DNA of 64,000 nucleotides from assembly GCF_014931275.1 (NCBI RefSeq), contig NZ_CP063110.1:1348001-1412000 (forward strand). Reading direction: 5' to 3'. Shown here in pieces: positions 27,951 through 37,822 of the stretch (position 1 is its first letter; the number at the start of each line of letters is the position of its first letter). A program made the position numbers and the translations under genes. Under the pieces are notes generated by a model. It was not told the DNA's origin, did not search any database, and saw only the letters and a list, made by a program, of their open reading frames with translations. Origin of the DNA: Haemophilus parainfluenzae (GTDB taxonomy: Bacteria; Pseudomonadota; Gammaproteobacteria; Enterobacterales; Pasteurellaceae).

Positions 27951-29303
27951 TTATTCAAACAATGATTTATGTAATGAACGTACTACGTCATCCGCTTTGT
28001 CACTATGCGCTAGCATACAAATGTTATTCGTGCTTGCACCATAGCTAATCATGCGAATGTTATAACCTTCAAGTGTGTCGAAAATACGTTTTGCTACACC
28101 GGAAGCAAGGTGTAAGTCATTTCCAATTAATGCGACAAGTGATAGCCCTGTATCGACTTTCACGGTGCAATATTGACTTAATTCTTCTAATAATTCTGGT
28201 GAAAGTAATTCAATACCAGATGAAGCAGAACCTGTTTTATCTAACGTTAATGCAATGCTCACTTCAGAAGTGGTAATCGTGTCCACCGAAATTTTATATT
28301 TGGCTAAGATATTGAATACATTCGCAAGGAATCCTTGGGCATGTAGCATGCTTAAGCTTGAAAGCGTCAATAAAGTTTGATCACGACGAACTGCAATTGC
28401 ACGGAATGTTGGACGTGGTTGAGGATCGCGTGTTACCCAAGTACCGCCAGCATCTGGCGCTTTACTTGAACCTACATAAACGGGAATATTACTGCGTACA
28501 GCTGGAAGTAATGTTGCGGGGTGTAATACTTTAGCGCCGAAAGTTGCCATTTCAGCAGCCTCAGCAAAGCTCATGGTATCAATACGTTTTGCTTCAGGGA
28601 CGACACGCGGGTCTGTGGTATAAATTCCCGCTACATCCGTCCAAATTAATACATCTTTTGCGTTTAATACTTCCGCTAAAAGTGCCGCAGAGTAGTCACT
28701 ACCACCACGACCTAAAGTAGTTGTTTTACCACCTGGTTCACGGCCGATAAAACCTTGGGTGATGACTAATTCACCTCGGTCGATTAATGGTTTTAATAAA
28801 TTATCGCAATTTGCTTGGGTTTGAGCATCATCTGGTGACGCTTTACCAAAGTTATCATTGGTTGCGACTAAAGTACGCACATCGACCCAAGTAGCTGAGG
28901 TTTGTAATTCTCTTAATACTTCAATGAAAATTTGCGTTGACATCATTTCACCGTGGCTAATGAGCTCATCAGTTAAAGCAAGTGATGTTGCAAGGCTAGC
29001 TGCTTCAGAAAGTGCGGTAATATTTTCTAAATATTTTTCAATGATAGGGCGAACACGGCTGTCGTCTTTTAATTCATTTAAAATGTTTTCTTGAATTTGA
29101 CGGACTTCACCGATTAATTTTGCGCGCTCTTCAGCTTCGACACCATTAGCTAGGGCAACTAATAAGTTCGTTACACCGGCTGATGCGGAAAGCACGACAA
29201 CGCGAGTATTAGGATCTGCAATGATGATTTTGGCACAGGCCTGCATAGCCGAATAGTTTGCAACGGATGTACCACCAAATTTTGCTACCGATAAATGAGA
29301 CAT
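27951..29303 (-). CDS. lysC: Aspartate kinase III (lysine-sensitive type)
   Basis: The enzyme phosphorylates aspartate at the head of lysine, threonine and methionine synthesis. The 450-residue, single-function protein starts with VAKFGGTSVANYSAM and carries GFIGREPGGKTTTLGRGGSDYSAALLAE and WTDVAGIYTTDPRVVPEA. Two ACT regulatory domains follow from about residue 300. Length and lack of a homoserine dehydrogenase domain match LysC. The upstream gap is only about 170 bases and no lysine riboswitch fold was found, unlike E. coli lysC. Transcribed alone. Confidence 0.94.
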   Translation of the reverse strand: MSHLSVAKFGGTSVANYSAMQACAKIIIADPNTRVVVLSASAGVTNLLVALANGVEAEERAKLIGEVRQIQENILNELKDDSRVRPIIEKYLENITALSEAASLATSLALTDELISHGEMMSTQIFIEVLRELQTSATWVDVRTLVATNDNFGKASPDDAQTQANCDNLLKPLIDRGELVITQGFIGREPGGKTTTLGRGGSDYSAALLAEVLNAKDVLIWTDVAGIYTTDPRVVPEAKRIDTMSFAEAAEMATFGAKVLHPATLLPAVRSNIPVYVGSSKAPDAGGTWVTRDPQPRPTFRAIAVRRDQTLLTLSSLSMLHAQGFLANVFNILAKYKISVDTITTSEVSIALTLDKTGSASSGIELLSPELLEELSQYCTVKVDTGLSLVALIGNDLHLASGVAKRIFDTLEGYNIRMISYGASTNNICMLAHSDKADDVVRSLHKSLFE

Positions 29304-29470
29304 AAGATAATCCTCTAAAAATGAAAAGTAAGATGTTGTGTTTTGTGATGGGTATTAGAAATAGCGATTTCATCAAAAATTGTCAAATAAATACTCCAAA
29401 AAAATAGAGTAAAAAACCAATTATTTAGATATTTTTTGATTTAACAGGGTAAAAATTAAAGAATCATTAA

Positions 29471-30169
29471 CTATTCGGTAGGAATTGGCAGAGGTTCTGG
29501 TGCACCGAGGAAATAAGGTTTTACACCGATAATTAAGTCTAATACGGCTTTTACACGAGCAAACATTTCGCGAACACGTGTCCCGAAATACACGTCAGGT
29601 TGTTTCGCAGTAAAGCAAATTGCATCAATATCATAGTGTTTAGCAATCAACAGCGCGCGTTCACAATGGAATTTTTGGCTGATAATAGTAAAAGAGGGCA
29701 CTTGGAAAACTTTATTTGCTCGCACAACAGAGTCTAAGGTGCGGAATCCCGCAAAATCTTTAAACATCACACTTTCAGATACACCCATTTTACGTAGATC
29801 CAAAAACATCGTGCGTGGTTCGTTATATTGAAGCGTGCGATTATCACCACTTAGTAGTAAATAATCGACTTTATCTTGCTCGACCAAGAGTTTTGATGCT
29901 TCTAAGCGGTAATCATAATATTTATTGGTTTTGCCTTTAGCCACATATTTGGATGTGCCGAGTACCAATGCATAATGGCGATGCGGGAGCGTTTCGAGAT
30001 CTTCATACACGCGGTCTTGTACATAAAAGCTCACGGCACGATCAATGGTGAAGCAACCAATCAAAACAAGTAAAAAGAGCCCCAAGGCGTAACCGAGGAG
30101 TTTTTTTAGCGGAAGGCACAAGAGCCAGGAAAGTGCGGTCATTTTTGACAGCGTTTTGGATAGTTGCAT
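29471..30169 (-). CDS. sanA: SanA-family DUF218 inner-membrane protein
   Basis: The 232-residue protein has one membrane helix at about residues 24-48 (LLGYALGLFLLVLIGCFTIDRAV). A DUF218 domain follows, with HYALVLGTSKYVAKGKTNKYYDYRLEASKLL, YLLLSGDN and FTIISQKFHCERALLIAKHYDIDAICFTA. These match SanA/YgjQ, linked in E. coli to envelope barrier function (vancomycin exclusion at high temperature). The exact reaction is unknown. The start is uncertain: ATG 30169 or ATG 30142; both have weak ribosome sites. It is divergent from metX. Confidence 0.8.
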   Translation of the reverse strand: MQLSKTLSKMTALSWLLCLPLKKLLGYALGLFLLVLIGCFTIDRAVSFYVQDRVYEDLETLPHRHYALVLGTSKYVAKGKTNKYYDYRLEASKLLVEQDKVDYLLLSGDNRTLQYNEPRTMFLDLRKMGVSESVMFKDFAGFRTLDSVVRANKVFQVPSFTIISQKFHCERALLIAKHYDIDAICFTAKQPDVYFGTRVREMFARVKAVLDLIIGVKPYFLGAPEPLPIPTE

Positions 30170-30240
30170 TTTGCTAACATACTGAAAAAACAATGTAAGT
30201 TCAAGTGTAATTTGTTTACTGAATTGATAAGAAAATATTT

Positions 30241-30256
30241 AGACGTCTAAACGTCT
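30241..30256. promoter_or_regulatory. Tandem MetJ operators (met boxes) upstream of metX
   Basis: AGACGTCT at 30241-30248 is a perfect met box, followed without a gap by AAACGTCT at 30249-30256. They lie just upstream of the -35 element of metX. Tandem eight-base boxes are the known MetJ binding arrangement. Confidence 0.85.
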
Positions 30257-30264
30257 AAAATTTC

Positions 30265-30292
30265 TTGACAAAAAAAATGAGCTGTTGATAAT
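30265..30292 (+). promoter_or_regulatory. sigma70-type promoter of metX
   Basis: TTGACA at 30265-30270 and GATAAT at 30287-30292, spacing 16. The met boxes overlap the region immediately upstream, so MetJ would block polymerase. Confidence 0.7.
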
Positions 30293-30326
30293 TGGTGAAC
30301 CATCAACGTAAAAGGTTATCATTTCA

Positions 30327-31412
30327 ATGGCTGTGCAAAATGTCGTGCTTTTTCAAGACAATCCACTCCAATTAACATTGGGCGGACAGCTCTCGCCTAT
30401 TAATGTCGCGTATCAAACTTACGGCACTTTAAATGCAGATAAAAGCAATGCTGTATTGATTTGTCACGCTTTAACGGGAGATGCAGAACCTTATTTTGAT
30501 GAACCGAATAAAGATGGCTGGTGGCAAAACTTTATGGGAGAAGGTCTAGCTTTTGATACATCTAAATACTTTTTTATTTGCTCAAATGTATTAGGTGGTT
30601 GTAAAGGCACAACGGGCCCGAGTTCGATAAATCCAATTACTGAAAAGCCTTATGGTAGCCAGTTCCCAAATATCATCGTTCAAGATATTATCAAAGTGCA
30701 AAAAGCTTTGCTTGAACATCTTAGTATCCCGCATTTAAAAGCAATAGTGGGGGGGTCTTTTGGTGGTATGCAAGCTACACAATGGGCAATTGATTATCCA
30801 GATTTTATGGATAACATTGTCAATCTTTGTTCTTCTATCTTCTTTAGTGCGGAAGCCATAGGTTTTAACCATGTCATGCGTCAAGCGGTGATTAATGATC
30901 CGAATTTCAATAATGGTGACTATTATGATGGCACGCCACCTAATCAAGGCCTTTCCATTGCACGAATGTTAGGAATGTTAACGTATCGTACCGATGTGCA
31001 GTTGGCTAAGGCATTTGGTCGTGCAACTAAATCTGAAGGGCAATTTTGGGGCGACCACTTTCAAGTAGAATCCTATTTGAGTTATCAAGGCAAAAAATTC
31101 TTAGATCGTTTTGATGCCAACACTTATTTGCATTTATTACGTGCACTGGATTTATATGACCCAAGTGTTGGTTATGCGGATGTAAAAGAAGCTTTATCTC
31201 GAATTAAAGCATGTTATACGTTAGTCTCTGTGACGACAGACCAACTGTTTAAATCTATTGATTTGCATAAAAGTAAACAACTTTTAGAACAAGCGGGAGT
31301 CGATTTAAAATTTTACGAATTCCCATCGGATTATGGACATGATGCCTTTTTAGTAGATTATACGGCGTTTGAGCACAAAATTCGAAGCGGGATAGAAGGC
31401 GAGTTAGAATAA
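30327..31412 (+). CDS. metX: Homoserine O-acyltransferase (acetyltransferase, MetX type)
   Basis: The enzyme activates homoserine with an acyl group, usually acetyl, for methionine synthesis. The 361-residue alpha/beta-hydrolase has the nucleophile motif VGGSFGGMQ (serine near 148), a catalytic aspartate in [10 protein letters not shown] and the histidine in [11 protein letters not shown]. The conserved [17 protein letters not shown] and [18 protein letters not shown] region (here [14 protein letters not shown]) fit MetX. Acetyl rather than succinyl donor is inferred from family. MetJ boxes and a strong promoter lie upstream; a hairpin terminator follows. Confidence 0.95.
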   Translation: MAVQNVVLFQDNPLQLTLGGQLSPINVAYQTYGTLNADKSNAVLICHALTGDAEPYFDEPNKDGWWQNFMGEGLAFDTSKYFFICSNVLGGCKGTTGPSSINPITEKPYGSQFPNIIVQDIIKVQKALLEHLSIPHLKAIVGGSFGGMQATQWAIDYPDFMDNIVNLCSSIFFSAEAIGFNHVMRQAVINDPNFNNGDYYDGTPPNQGLSIARMLGMLTYRTDVQLAKAFGRATKSEGQFWGDHFQVESYLSYQGKKFLDRFDANTYLHLLRALDLYDPSVGYADVKEALSRIKACYTLVSVTTDQLFKSIDLHKSKQLLEQAGVDLKFYEFPSDYGHDAFLVDYTAFEHKIRSGIEGELE

Positions 31413-31421
31413 AAGGAATAG

Positions 31422-31447
31422 AAAAGGCGGAATTTCCGCCTTTTTTG
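31422..31447. terminator. Rho-independent terminator between metX and the nitroreductase gene
   Basis: AAAAGGCGGAA / TTCCGCCTTTTTT hairpin; works for both convergent genes. Confidence 0.75.
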
Positions 31448-31451
31448 ATTT

Positions 31452-32006
31452 TTATAAATGGCTCACGAAACGTGATAAATCTTTTGGTTTACACTCTTTT
31501 TCTAATTTTTCAGCTGCTGTACCAATTTGTAATAAGGCAACAATCTTATCATTTTTACCACAGCCAAATGCTTCACGTAATTCACGTCCTTCAATAAGTG
31601 GACCCGTTGCCCAAAAACTATCAAAGCCTAGCGCATTACCAGCAAGTTGAAGAGCATAAGTTGCTGCACCTGCAGTAAGCATTTGTTCCCAACCAGGAAC
31701 TTTGGCGACTTCATGATTAATTTTAGCAATGACGGCAATAACCATCGGTGCGCGGCGTGCAAAATTCTCTGCTTTTTTTAGTCGCTCTTCACCTAAATTA
31801 AATTCAGTTACAGCTGCTTTGAGTAAGTTCTCTAGTTTACTTAAGCCAGTGCCTTGCATCACGACAAAATGATAAGGTTCGAGTTTACCATGATCGGGTG
31901 CACGTAAAGCAGCTTGAAACATTTGTTCTAATTGCACTTGGCTAGGTGCAGGTGCCGTTAATTTTTTATTGGATTTGCGTTGTGTTAAAAGAGTTAATGC
32001 GTCCAT
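31452..32006 (-). CDS. ydjA: YdjA-type nitroreductase family protein
   Basis: The 184-residue flavoprotein belongs to the smaller nitroreductase subgroup (YdjA, TdsD-like). It begins with LLTQRKSNKKLTAPAPSQVQLEQMFQAALRAPDHGKLEPYHFVV, which carries the FMN-phosphate contacts (RKS) and the APDHGKL loop, and ends with CKPKDLSRFVSHL. Physiological substrate unknown. It is transcribed alone and convergent with metX. Length is typical (183 in E. coli YdjA). Confidence 0.85.
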   Translation of the reverse strand: MDALTLLTQRKSNKKLTAPAPSQVQLEQMFQAALRAPDHGKLEPYHFVVMQGTGLSKLENLLKAAVTEFNLGEERLKKAENFARRAPMVIAVIAKINHEVAKVPGWEQMLTAGAATYALQLAGNALGFDSFWATGPLIEGRELREAFGCGKNDKIVALLQIGTAAEKLEKECKPKDLSRFVSHL

Positions 32007-32121
32007 AGTGTTTTTCCCTTTTTTTAGTTTTAAGTGCGGTTAATTATAACATAGTTTTTCACTAAACTTTATGATAGGCTACGCACAATTTTTATTTCTG
32101 TTTTTAAAGGTTTAATTTCGC

Positions 32122-33984
32122 ATGAATAACATCTTAAGCGTATTGAAATTTTGTTGTAAAGCACTCAATTTTATCCGAAATCTTGTGATGAATTTTGTGT
32201 TTTTATTATTTGTTTTAGCGTTGATTTTTCTTGTCGGCCTTTTGGGGCATGGTAAGAAAAGCCAAGTCTTATCAGGTGATCAAGGTGCATTATATTTAAA
32301 TTTAACGGGCTATCTTGCGGATAACACGGAAGATATGTTGAGTTGGGAAAAGGAACTCCAACGTTTAAATAATGAAAAAGTCTCTTATAAATATTCAACC
32401 TTTGATGTGGTGCAAAGTATTTTATCTGCGAAAGATGATGAACGAATTCGTGGTTTAGTGTTGAATTTAAATGACTTTGAAGGGGGGGATCTTCCATCAT
32501 TAGAGTATGTAGGAAAGGCCATTCAAAGTTTTAAAGAATCACAAAAGCCAGTTATTGCTTATGCTGACAATTACACACAATCACAATATTTTCTTGCGAG
32601 TTTTGCGGATGAAATTTATCTCAATCCGATTGGACAAGTCAGCATTCAAGGTTTACGTTATGAAAATCTTTACTTCAAATCCATGCTCGAAAAACTTGAA
32701 ATTACGCCGCATATTTTCCGAGTAGGGACATATAAGTCCGCGGTAGAGCCTTTCTTGCGTGATGATATGTCGCCAGAAGCAAAAGCGAATATGCAAAAAT
32801 GGCTTGGGGGCATGTGGCAAAACTATATGCAAACATTAATGGTTAATCGCCATATTACCGCTAATGATGTATTACCGAATGCACAAAAATATATTAGTGA
32901 TTTAAAAGCGTTAAAGGGTGATGAAACGGCTTATGTGAAAAAACGTCAGTTAGTGACACATTTTGCGACAAGATTGGATTTAGAGAAAAAATTGACCGCA
33001 TTTTTTGGTCGAGATGCAGAGGGAAATACTAAATTATTAGATTTTGAAGATTATTTATCTGATTTAGGTGATCGTTTCTCTGTTGATCCAAATGAAAAAA
33101 ATATCGTTGCTGTAGTTAATGTCGAAGGGACAATTATTGATGGGGAAAGTGATGAGGAATCAGCTGGTGGCGATACCATCGCGAAGTTATTGAGACAAGC
33201 CTACAATAACGAGAAAGTAAAGGCGGTTGTTCTCCGTGTTAACTCACCGGGTGGCAGTGCATTTGCCTCTGAAATTATTCGCCAGGAAACCGAAAATCTC
33301 CAAAAAGCAGGTAAACCTGTTGTGGTATCTATGGGCGGTATGGCTGCATCTGGTGGTTATTGGATTTCTTCGACTGCAGACTATATTGTGGCAGATAAAA
33401 ATACGATTACGGGCTCAATCGGAATTTTTGCATTATTCCCAACCTTTGAAAATGCAATCAAAAAAATGGGAATGAGTACCGATGGGGTAGCGACAACAGA
33501 TCTCGCGGAAACGTCAGCTTTAAGTCCATTGAGTAAAAATACTCAGGATATTTACCAACTCAGTATTGAAAATGGTTATGACCGCTTCTTAGATGTCGTA
33601 AGCCGTGGTCGTCAGTTATCAAAAGATAAAGTAGATAAAATTGCTCAAGGCCAAGTTTGGTTAGGGCAAGATGCACATAAAAATGGTTTGGTGGATGAAT
33701 TAGGTGATATAGATGTATCTATTGATAAAGCTGGTGCTCTAGTAAACCAAAATCCGGATAAATATATGGATAGCTTTAGTGTGCAATGGTTGGTTGATGA
33801 AGATAATAGCTTCTTAGCTCAATTAGATCGTAAGCTTAAACAAAAAGGTCAAGCCTTGCTGACAAATTGGTTGGGATTGCCACAGGAAGTGCATCAAGTG
33901 AAAAAACAACTGAATGTGTTAACCAAATTTAATGATCCAAAAGGGCAGTATTTGTATTGTTTAAATTGTGGTTCGGTTAAGTAA
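32122..33984 (+). CDS. sppA: Signal peptide peptidase SppA, 67K type (protease IV)
   Basis: SppA cuts up cleaved signal peptides in the inner membrane. The 620-residue protein has an N-terminal anchor (about 23-43) and two tandem S49 domains, as in E. coli protease IV. The catalytic lysine is in VGTYKSAVEPFLRDDMSPEAK (near 210) in the first domain. The catalytic serine is in MGGMAASGGYWISS (near 412) in the second. The oxyanion motif RVNSPGGSAFASEII is also present. It is transcribed alone and followed by a clear terminator. Both catalytic residues are intact. Confidence 0.95.
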   Translation: MNNILSVLKFCCKALNFIRNLVMNFVFLLFVLALIFLVGLLGHGKKSQVLSGDQGALYLNLTGYLADNTEDMLSWEKELQRLNNEKVSYKYSTFDVVQSILSAKDDERIRGLVLNLNDFEGGDLPSLEYVGKAIQSFKESQKPVIAYADNYTQSQYFLASFADEIYLNPIGQVSIQGLRYENLYFKSMLEKLEITPHIFRVGTYKSAVEPFLRDDMSPEAKANMQKWLGGMWQNYMQTLMVNRHITANDVLPNAQKYISDLKALKGDETAYVKKRQLVTHFATRLDLEKKLTAFFGRDAEGNTKLLDFEDYLSDLGDRFSVDPNEKNIVAVVNVEGTIIDGESDEESAGGDTIAKLLRQAYNNEKVKAVVLRVNSPGGSAFASEIIRQETENLQKAGKPVVVSMGGMAASGGYWISSTADYIVADKNTITGSIGIFALFPTFENAIKKMGMSTDGVATTDLAETSALSPLSKNTQDIYQLSIENGYDRFLDVVSRGRQLSKDKVDKIAQGQVWLGQDAHKNGLVDELGDIDVSIDKAGALVNQNPDKYMDSFSVQWLVDEDNSFLAQLDRKLKQKGQALLTNWLGLPQEVHQVKKQLNVLTKFNDPKGQYLYCLNCGSVK

Positions 33985-33998
33985 AACAGTAAAATATA

Positions 33999-34032
33999 AA
34001 AAGGGCGGAATGTAATTTCCGCCCTTATTTTT
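33999..34032. terminator. Rho-independent terminator after sppA
   Basis: AAGGGCGGAA / TTTCCGCCCTTATTTTT hairpin between convergent genes. Confidence 0.75.
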
Positions 34033-34044
34033 TACCCAAATCGC

Positions 34045-34977
34045 TTATTTTTCATTTTTGATATTAGAGAAAATGTTCGCCAAAATTGGACCCGATACAT
34101 TGTGCCAGAAACTAAATAAAGCACTTGGCACCGCCGCAATCGGGTTGAAATGAGCGGCAGCCAGTGCTGCACCTAAAGCAGAGTTTTGCATGCCCACTTC
34201 AATTGCCACCGCTTTACTATCCGCTGTATTAAGTTTAAATAATTTTGCCGCAAAGTACCCAATTAAATAACCTAAGCAGTTATGTAAAACTACTACGCTG
34301 AAAATTAATAGGCCTGATTCTATGATTTTGTCTTTGCTTACTGCCACTACCGCTGCCAAGATTAAGACGATAGAAATAACAGAGACTAATGGCATAGTTT
34401 GGCTTGCTTGTTCTACTTGTTTTTTGAAGAGTGCATGAACGACTAAACCTAAGAAAATTGGGAACAATACCATTTGTAATACAGACATAAACATCGCGCC
34501 CGCATTAATATCTAACCATTGGCTTGCTAATACATAGAAAATAGCAGGGGTTAATATTGGTGAAAGTAAGGTTGAGATTGTAGTACAAGTAACAGAAAGT
34601 GCGGTGTTACCTTTCGCTAAATAAGTCATTACGTTTGATGAAGTACCACCTGGGCAAGAACCCACCAGAATCACACCAACCGCTAAATCAGCAGGCAAAT
34701 CGAAAGCTTTCGCTAATCCGAATGCGATAGCTGGCATAATAATAAATTGGCCCGCTACCCCAATTAATACAGATTTAGGATGTTTAGCCACTTCACTGAA
34801 ATCAGCAAAGGTTAAGGTAATCCCCATACCGAACATCACTAAACCTAAAAAGTAAGGAATGAATGGTGCAAAAATTTTAAATTGTGCTGGGAAGAGAAAG
34901 GCGAGAAGAGCAAAAACAATCGCCTATAATGCGAAAGTTTTGCTCACAAAGTTAGTGAGTTTTAATAATGCTTGCAT
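34045..34977 (-). pseudogene. Bile acid:sodium symporter-family transporter with a premature amber codon
   Basis: Reading leftwards from ATG at 34977 gives MQALLKLTNFVSKTFAL, then a TAG stop at 34926-34924. The same frame then continues without interruption ([34 protein letters not shown]) to the end at 34045. In this family a tryptophan sits at the stop position, so TGG to TAG explains it. The full frame would encode about 310 residues with some nine helices, including [19 protein letters not shown] and [16 protein letters not shown], the sodium-binding regions of the BASS/PanS-like family. The remainder could be translated from GTG 34839, but it would lack the first helix. Sequencing error is an alternative. 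Confidence 0.8.
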
Positions 34978-35072
34978 AGTTGCTTTCCTATTTTGTTAAA
35001 AGAATGAAAAGAGCGGTCAATTTTAAAGACGTTTTTTTGAGATGTCTATGCCTAACTTGTATTTGAAGATGA

Positions 35073-35876
35073 TTAGGAAGTGGTTGTTTGCCAAGCATTT
35101 TCATCGAGCAATTGACCAAAATGACTTTCCACAAGAAGGCGGGTAATATTGTTTTGAGGATTGGTAAAGATTTCTCTTGGTGTACCTGATTCGATAATTT
35201 CACCTTCATCCATCACCAAGACTTGATCCGCAATATGTTTGATAATCCCTAAGTGTTGTCCGACATAAATATAGGAAATACCCAAATGTTCTTGTAAATC
35301 TAGAATTAGATTAAGCAATTGAACACGAACGGAGGCATCTAATGTACCAAGTGCGTCATCGATAATAATCACTTCAGGCTGCAGAATGAGTGCACGAGCC
35401 AAAGCGATCCGCTGTTTTTGACTAACAGAGAGATGTTTAATTTTAAGATTGGTGTAATCAGGGTAAAGTCCTACTAACGAAAGGGTTTCAAAGATCTTTT
35501 GATTACGTGTTTCTTCATCCCAGTCGGTAATTAATCGCAGCGGTGCATCTAAGGCTTGGCCAATATTCAACCGAGGATTAAACGCTGAATTTGCATCTTG
35601 TAAAACCATTCGGATATGTTGTGCACGATAGTGAAAATCTTCAAATTGGAGCGGTAAATCATTAAATAAGATTTTCCCCGAAGTAGGGGGCGTAATCCCT
35701 GCGATCATTTTCACTAAGGTCGATTTTCCTGAGCCATTTTTTCCAATAATCGCAAGTGTTTCTTTCCGACTAAGCGAAAAGCTGACGTTCTTTACCGCAT
35801 AAAACTGCTCAGACCCAAAAAGTTTGGCTGGACCATCAAAGGTTTTACTGAGATTTTCCACTTTTAATAATGGCAT
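35073..35876 (-). CDS. sapF: Peptide ABC transporter ATPase SapF
   Basis: SapF is one of two ATPases of the SapABCDF system, which in Haemophilus contributes to resistance to host antimicrobial peptides and to haem uptake. The 267-residue protein has Walker [10 protein letters not shown], signature [15 protein letters not shown] (a variant of LSGGQ, as usual for SapF), Walker [13 protein letters not shown] and the H-loop region [14 protein letters not shown], where the usual histidine motif is modified. Its ATG overlaps the sapD stop. Last gene of the operon. Confidence 0.92.
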   Translation of the reverse strand: MPLLKVENLSKTFDGPAKLFGSEQFYAVKNVSFSLSRKETLAIIGKNGSGKSTLVKMIAGITPPTSGKILFNDLPLQFEDFHYRAQHIRMVLQDANSAFNPRLNIGQALDAPLRLITDWDEETRNQKIFETLSLVGLYPDYTNLKIKHLSVSQKQRIALARALILQPEVIIIDDALGTLDASVRVQLLNLILDLQEHLGISYIYVGQHLGIIKHIADQVLVMDEGEIIESGTPREIFTNPQNNITRLLVESHFGQLLDENAWQTTTS

Positions 35877-36931
35877 TATTCGTTTCCTTTTGATTCAGTG
35901 TTAAGCGTAAGCGGTGAAGCGGCTACTTTATCTTTAAACTGCCGTTCTCGAAGATTTATCGGATGATGGCAGGAGAACTCATGCTGTTTAATGCGATAGC
36001 GGCTTGGTTTTTGAATACATTCACGTTGAGCGAAAGGACAACGTGGCCCTAAACGACAACCAATCGGCATTTGTTCCAAAATCGGTACGGTGCCTTCTAG
36101 TGTCCCTAATTTGCTTTTAAAACTTAAAGGACGACTAAAATCTGGCACAGAGTAGAGCAATGCCTGCGTATAAGGATGGTGAGGCATTTCTAATATTTGG
36201 TCGGTTGGCCCAGACTCTGTATTTTGCCCACAATAAAGGACGGAAATACTATCACACCATTCGCTGATACTTTTAAGATCGTTACTGGCTAATAAAATTG
36301 TCGTACCTTGGTTTTGGTTCATACTTGAAAGCAAGCGGAAAATTTGCAATGCCGTAATGGATTCCAAAGAATTAGTGGGTTCATCCGCAATTAGTAATCG
36401 AGGTTGATTCGCCACTGCTATAGCTATCATCACCTTTTGACCTTCACCTTCAGTGAGCTCATCAGGATAACTCGCCATAATGTCTTTGTGGTCTTTAATC
36501 CCTACACGGTGTAGCAATTCAATTGCGCGACGTTTTTTCCAACCAAACCATTGCCACCAACGGCCTTTAAACGTCCAGTTTGGAATACTTTGGATGAGTT
36601 GTTTCCCAATTTTTCGACTTGGATCAAGGCAGCTTAATGGATCTTGGAAAATCATTGAGATTTCTTTTCCGACGATTTTTCGACGTTGATTAGGTGTCAG
36701 TTTAAGTAATTCAACATCATTAAAACGAAAACGGTCAGCGGTGACAATCCAGTTGTCTTTGATGGAATTGCTGATTACTTTAGCGATTAAACTTTTACCG
36801 GAGCCTGACTCACCGACAAGTCCTAGAATTTCACCTTCATTAAGCGAAAGATTGACGCTGTCCACAATTTTTATGCGGCCGTTTGGTGTTTGAATTTCAA
36901 TATTAAGATTGCGAATATCTAACAGCGCCAT
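35876..36931 (-). CDS. sapD: Peptide ABC transporter ATPase SapD
   Basis: The 351-residue ATPase has Walker [10 protein letters not shown], Walker [13 protein letters not shown] and the signature region [18 protein letters not shown], a divergent form typical of SapD. The C-terminal oligopeptide-transporter domain carries four cysteines ([19 protein letters not shown]...FSCHHP), matching Dpp/Opp-type ATPases. In E. coli SapD also supports potassium uptake by Trk. It is 3 bases downstream of sapC and overlaps sapF. Confidence 0.93.
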   Translation of the reverse strand: MALLDIRNLNIEIQTPNGRIKIVDSVNLSLNEGEILGLVGESGSGKSLIAKVISNSIKDNWIVTADRFRFNDVELLKLTPNQRRKIVGKEISMIFQDPLSCLDPSRKIGKQLIQSIPNWTFKGRWWQWFGWKKRRAIELLHRVGIKDHKDIMASYPDELTEGEGQKVMIAIAVANQPRLLIADEPTNSLESITALQIFRLLSSMNQNQGTTILLASNDLKSISEWCDSISVLYCGQNTESGPTDQILEMPHHPYTQALLYSVPDFSRPLSFKSKLGTLEGTVPILEQMPIGCRLGPRCPFAQRECIQKPSRYRIKQHEFSCHHPINLRERQFKDKVAASPLTLNTESKGNE

Positions 36932-36934
36932 GGG

Positions 36935-37822
36935 TTACTCGTAATATTTATTGATTGCTTGACACAATCCGTTAGTAAAAATAATGCTTAATAAAATGGT
37001 AAAAATAATAGCAAAACCAGGTAATAAAACAGTCCAAGGCGCAAGATAAATTAACTCCAGTGAGTCTTTTATCATCGCCCCCCATTCTGGCATAGGGCGT
37101 TGAGCACCAAGAGAAATAAAGCTTAATGCTGTAATATCTAAAATAGCGACCACAAATGCGCGAGCGATTTCTTGCGTATAGATAGCACTAATATTCGGCA
37201 AAATTGTGCTTTTTAATAGCTCCCAATTTGAAATCCCATCTAATCTTAGTAAGAGAACATAGTCTTTCTTCAGCTCTTGCTGAATCGCTTGATAAATTGC
37301 ATGCACAAAATACGGCAAAATAGCTAATAGGGTAGCAAACATGGCATTCATTAAGCTTGGTTCCATTAACGTGGAAATGATAATGGCAATCAGCAAAATA
37401 GGAATCGATAAAAAAGCATCAAAAAAATGACCTAAAAAACGCGCTTTAATCCCGCCAGACATACCCGCGAGAATACCTAGTGCGCCCCCAATAATTGCCA
37501 CAGCGATAACCACCAAAAGGGATGAACCAAGAGTGTATTGTGTCCCCATTATTAATCGACTGAGTACATCTCGGCCAAGATCGTCCGTGCCAAAGAAAAA
37601 GGCAATACGACCTTTTTCAACCCAAGATGGCGGCATCAATTCTTCTCCCACAAACTCCATGCTTTCGCTATAAGGCATGATGAGTTTCGGGAAAATAGCG
37701 ACCAAAATCAGGATAAAAAATAAGTAGAAACTAAATAATGCCACACGATTTTGGCGGAAAAGCAACCAAATTTGCAAGAGGGAGGTGCTTTCGCGAAATT
37801 CATCAGGTTCTCTATCTTGCAT
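36935..37822 (-). CDS. sapC: Peptide ABC transporter permease SapC
   Basis: This is a 295-residue inner-membrane permease with about six helices and the DppC/SapC layout. It has a cytoplasmic N-terminus, FFGTDDLGRDVLSRLIMGTQYTLGSSL as the conserved DDLGRD motif, and a binding-protein-dependent transport core ending in FTNGLCQAINKYYE. The start overlaps the end of sapB by 11 bases, so translation is coupled. Confidence 0.93.
   Translation of the reverse strand: MQDREPDEFRESTSLLQIWLLFRQNRVALFSFYLFFILILVAIFPKLIMPYSESMEFVGEELMPPSWVEKGRIAFFFGTDDLGRDVLSRLIMGTQYTLGSSLLVVIAVAIIGGALGILAGMSGGIKARFLGHFFDAFLSIPILLIAIIISTLMEPSLMNAMFATLLAILPYFVHAIYQAIQQELKKDYVLLLRLDGISNWELLKSTILPNISAIYTQEIARAFVVAILDITALSFISLGAQRPMPEWGAMIKDSLELIYLAPWTVLLPGFAIIFTILLSIIFTNGLCQAINKYYE

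Noticed and set aside
29304-29470. Lysine riboswitch upstream of lysC
   Set aside because: The gap is only about 170 bases, AT-rich, and shows neither the multi-stem core nor a terminator before the ATG.
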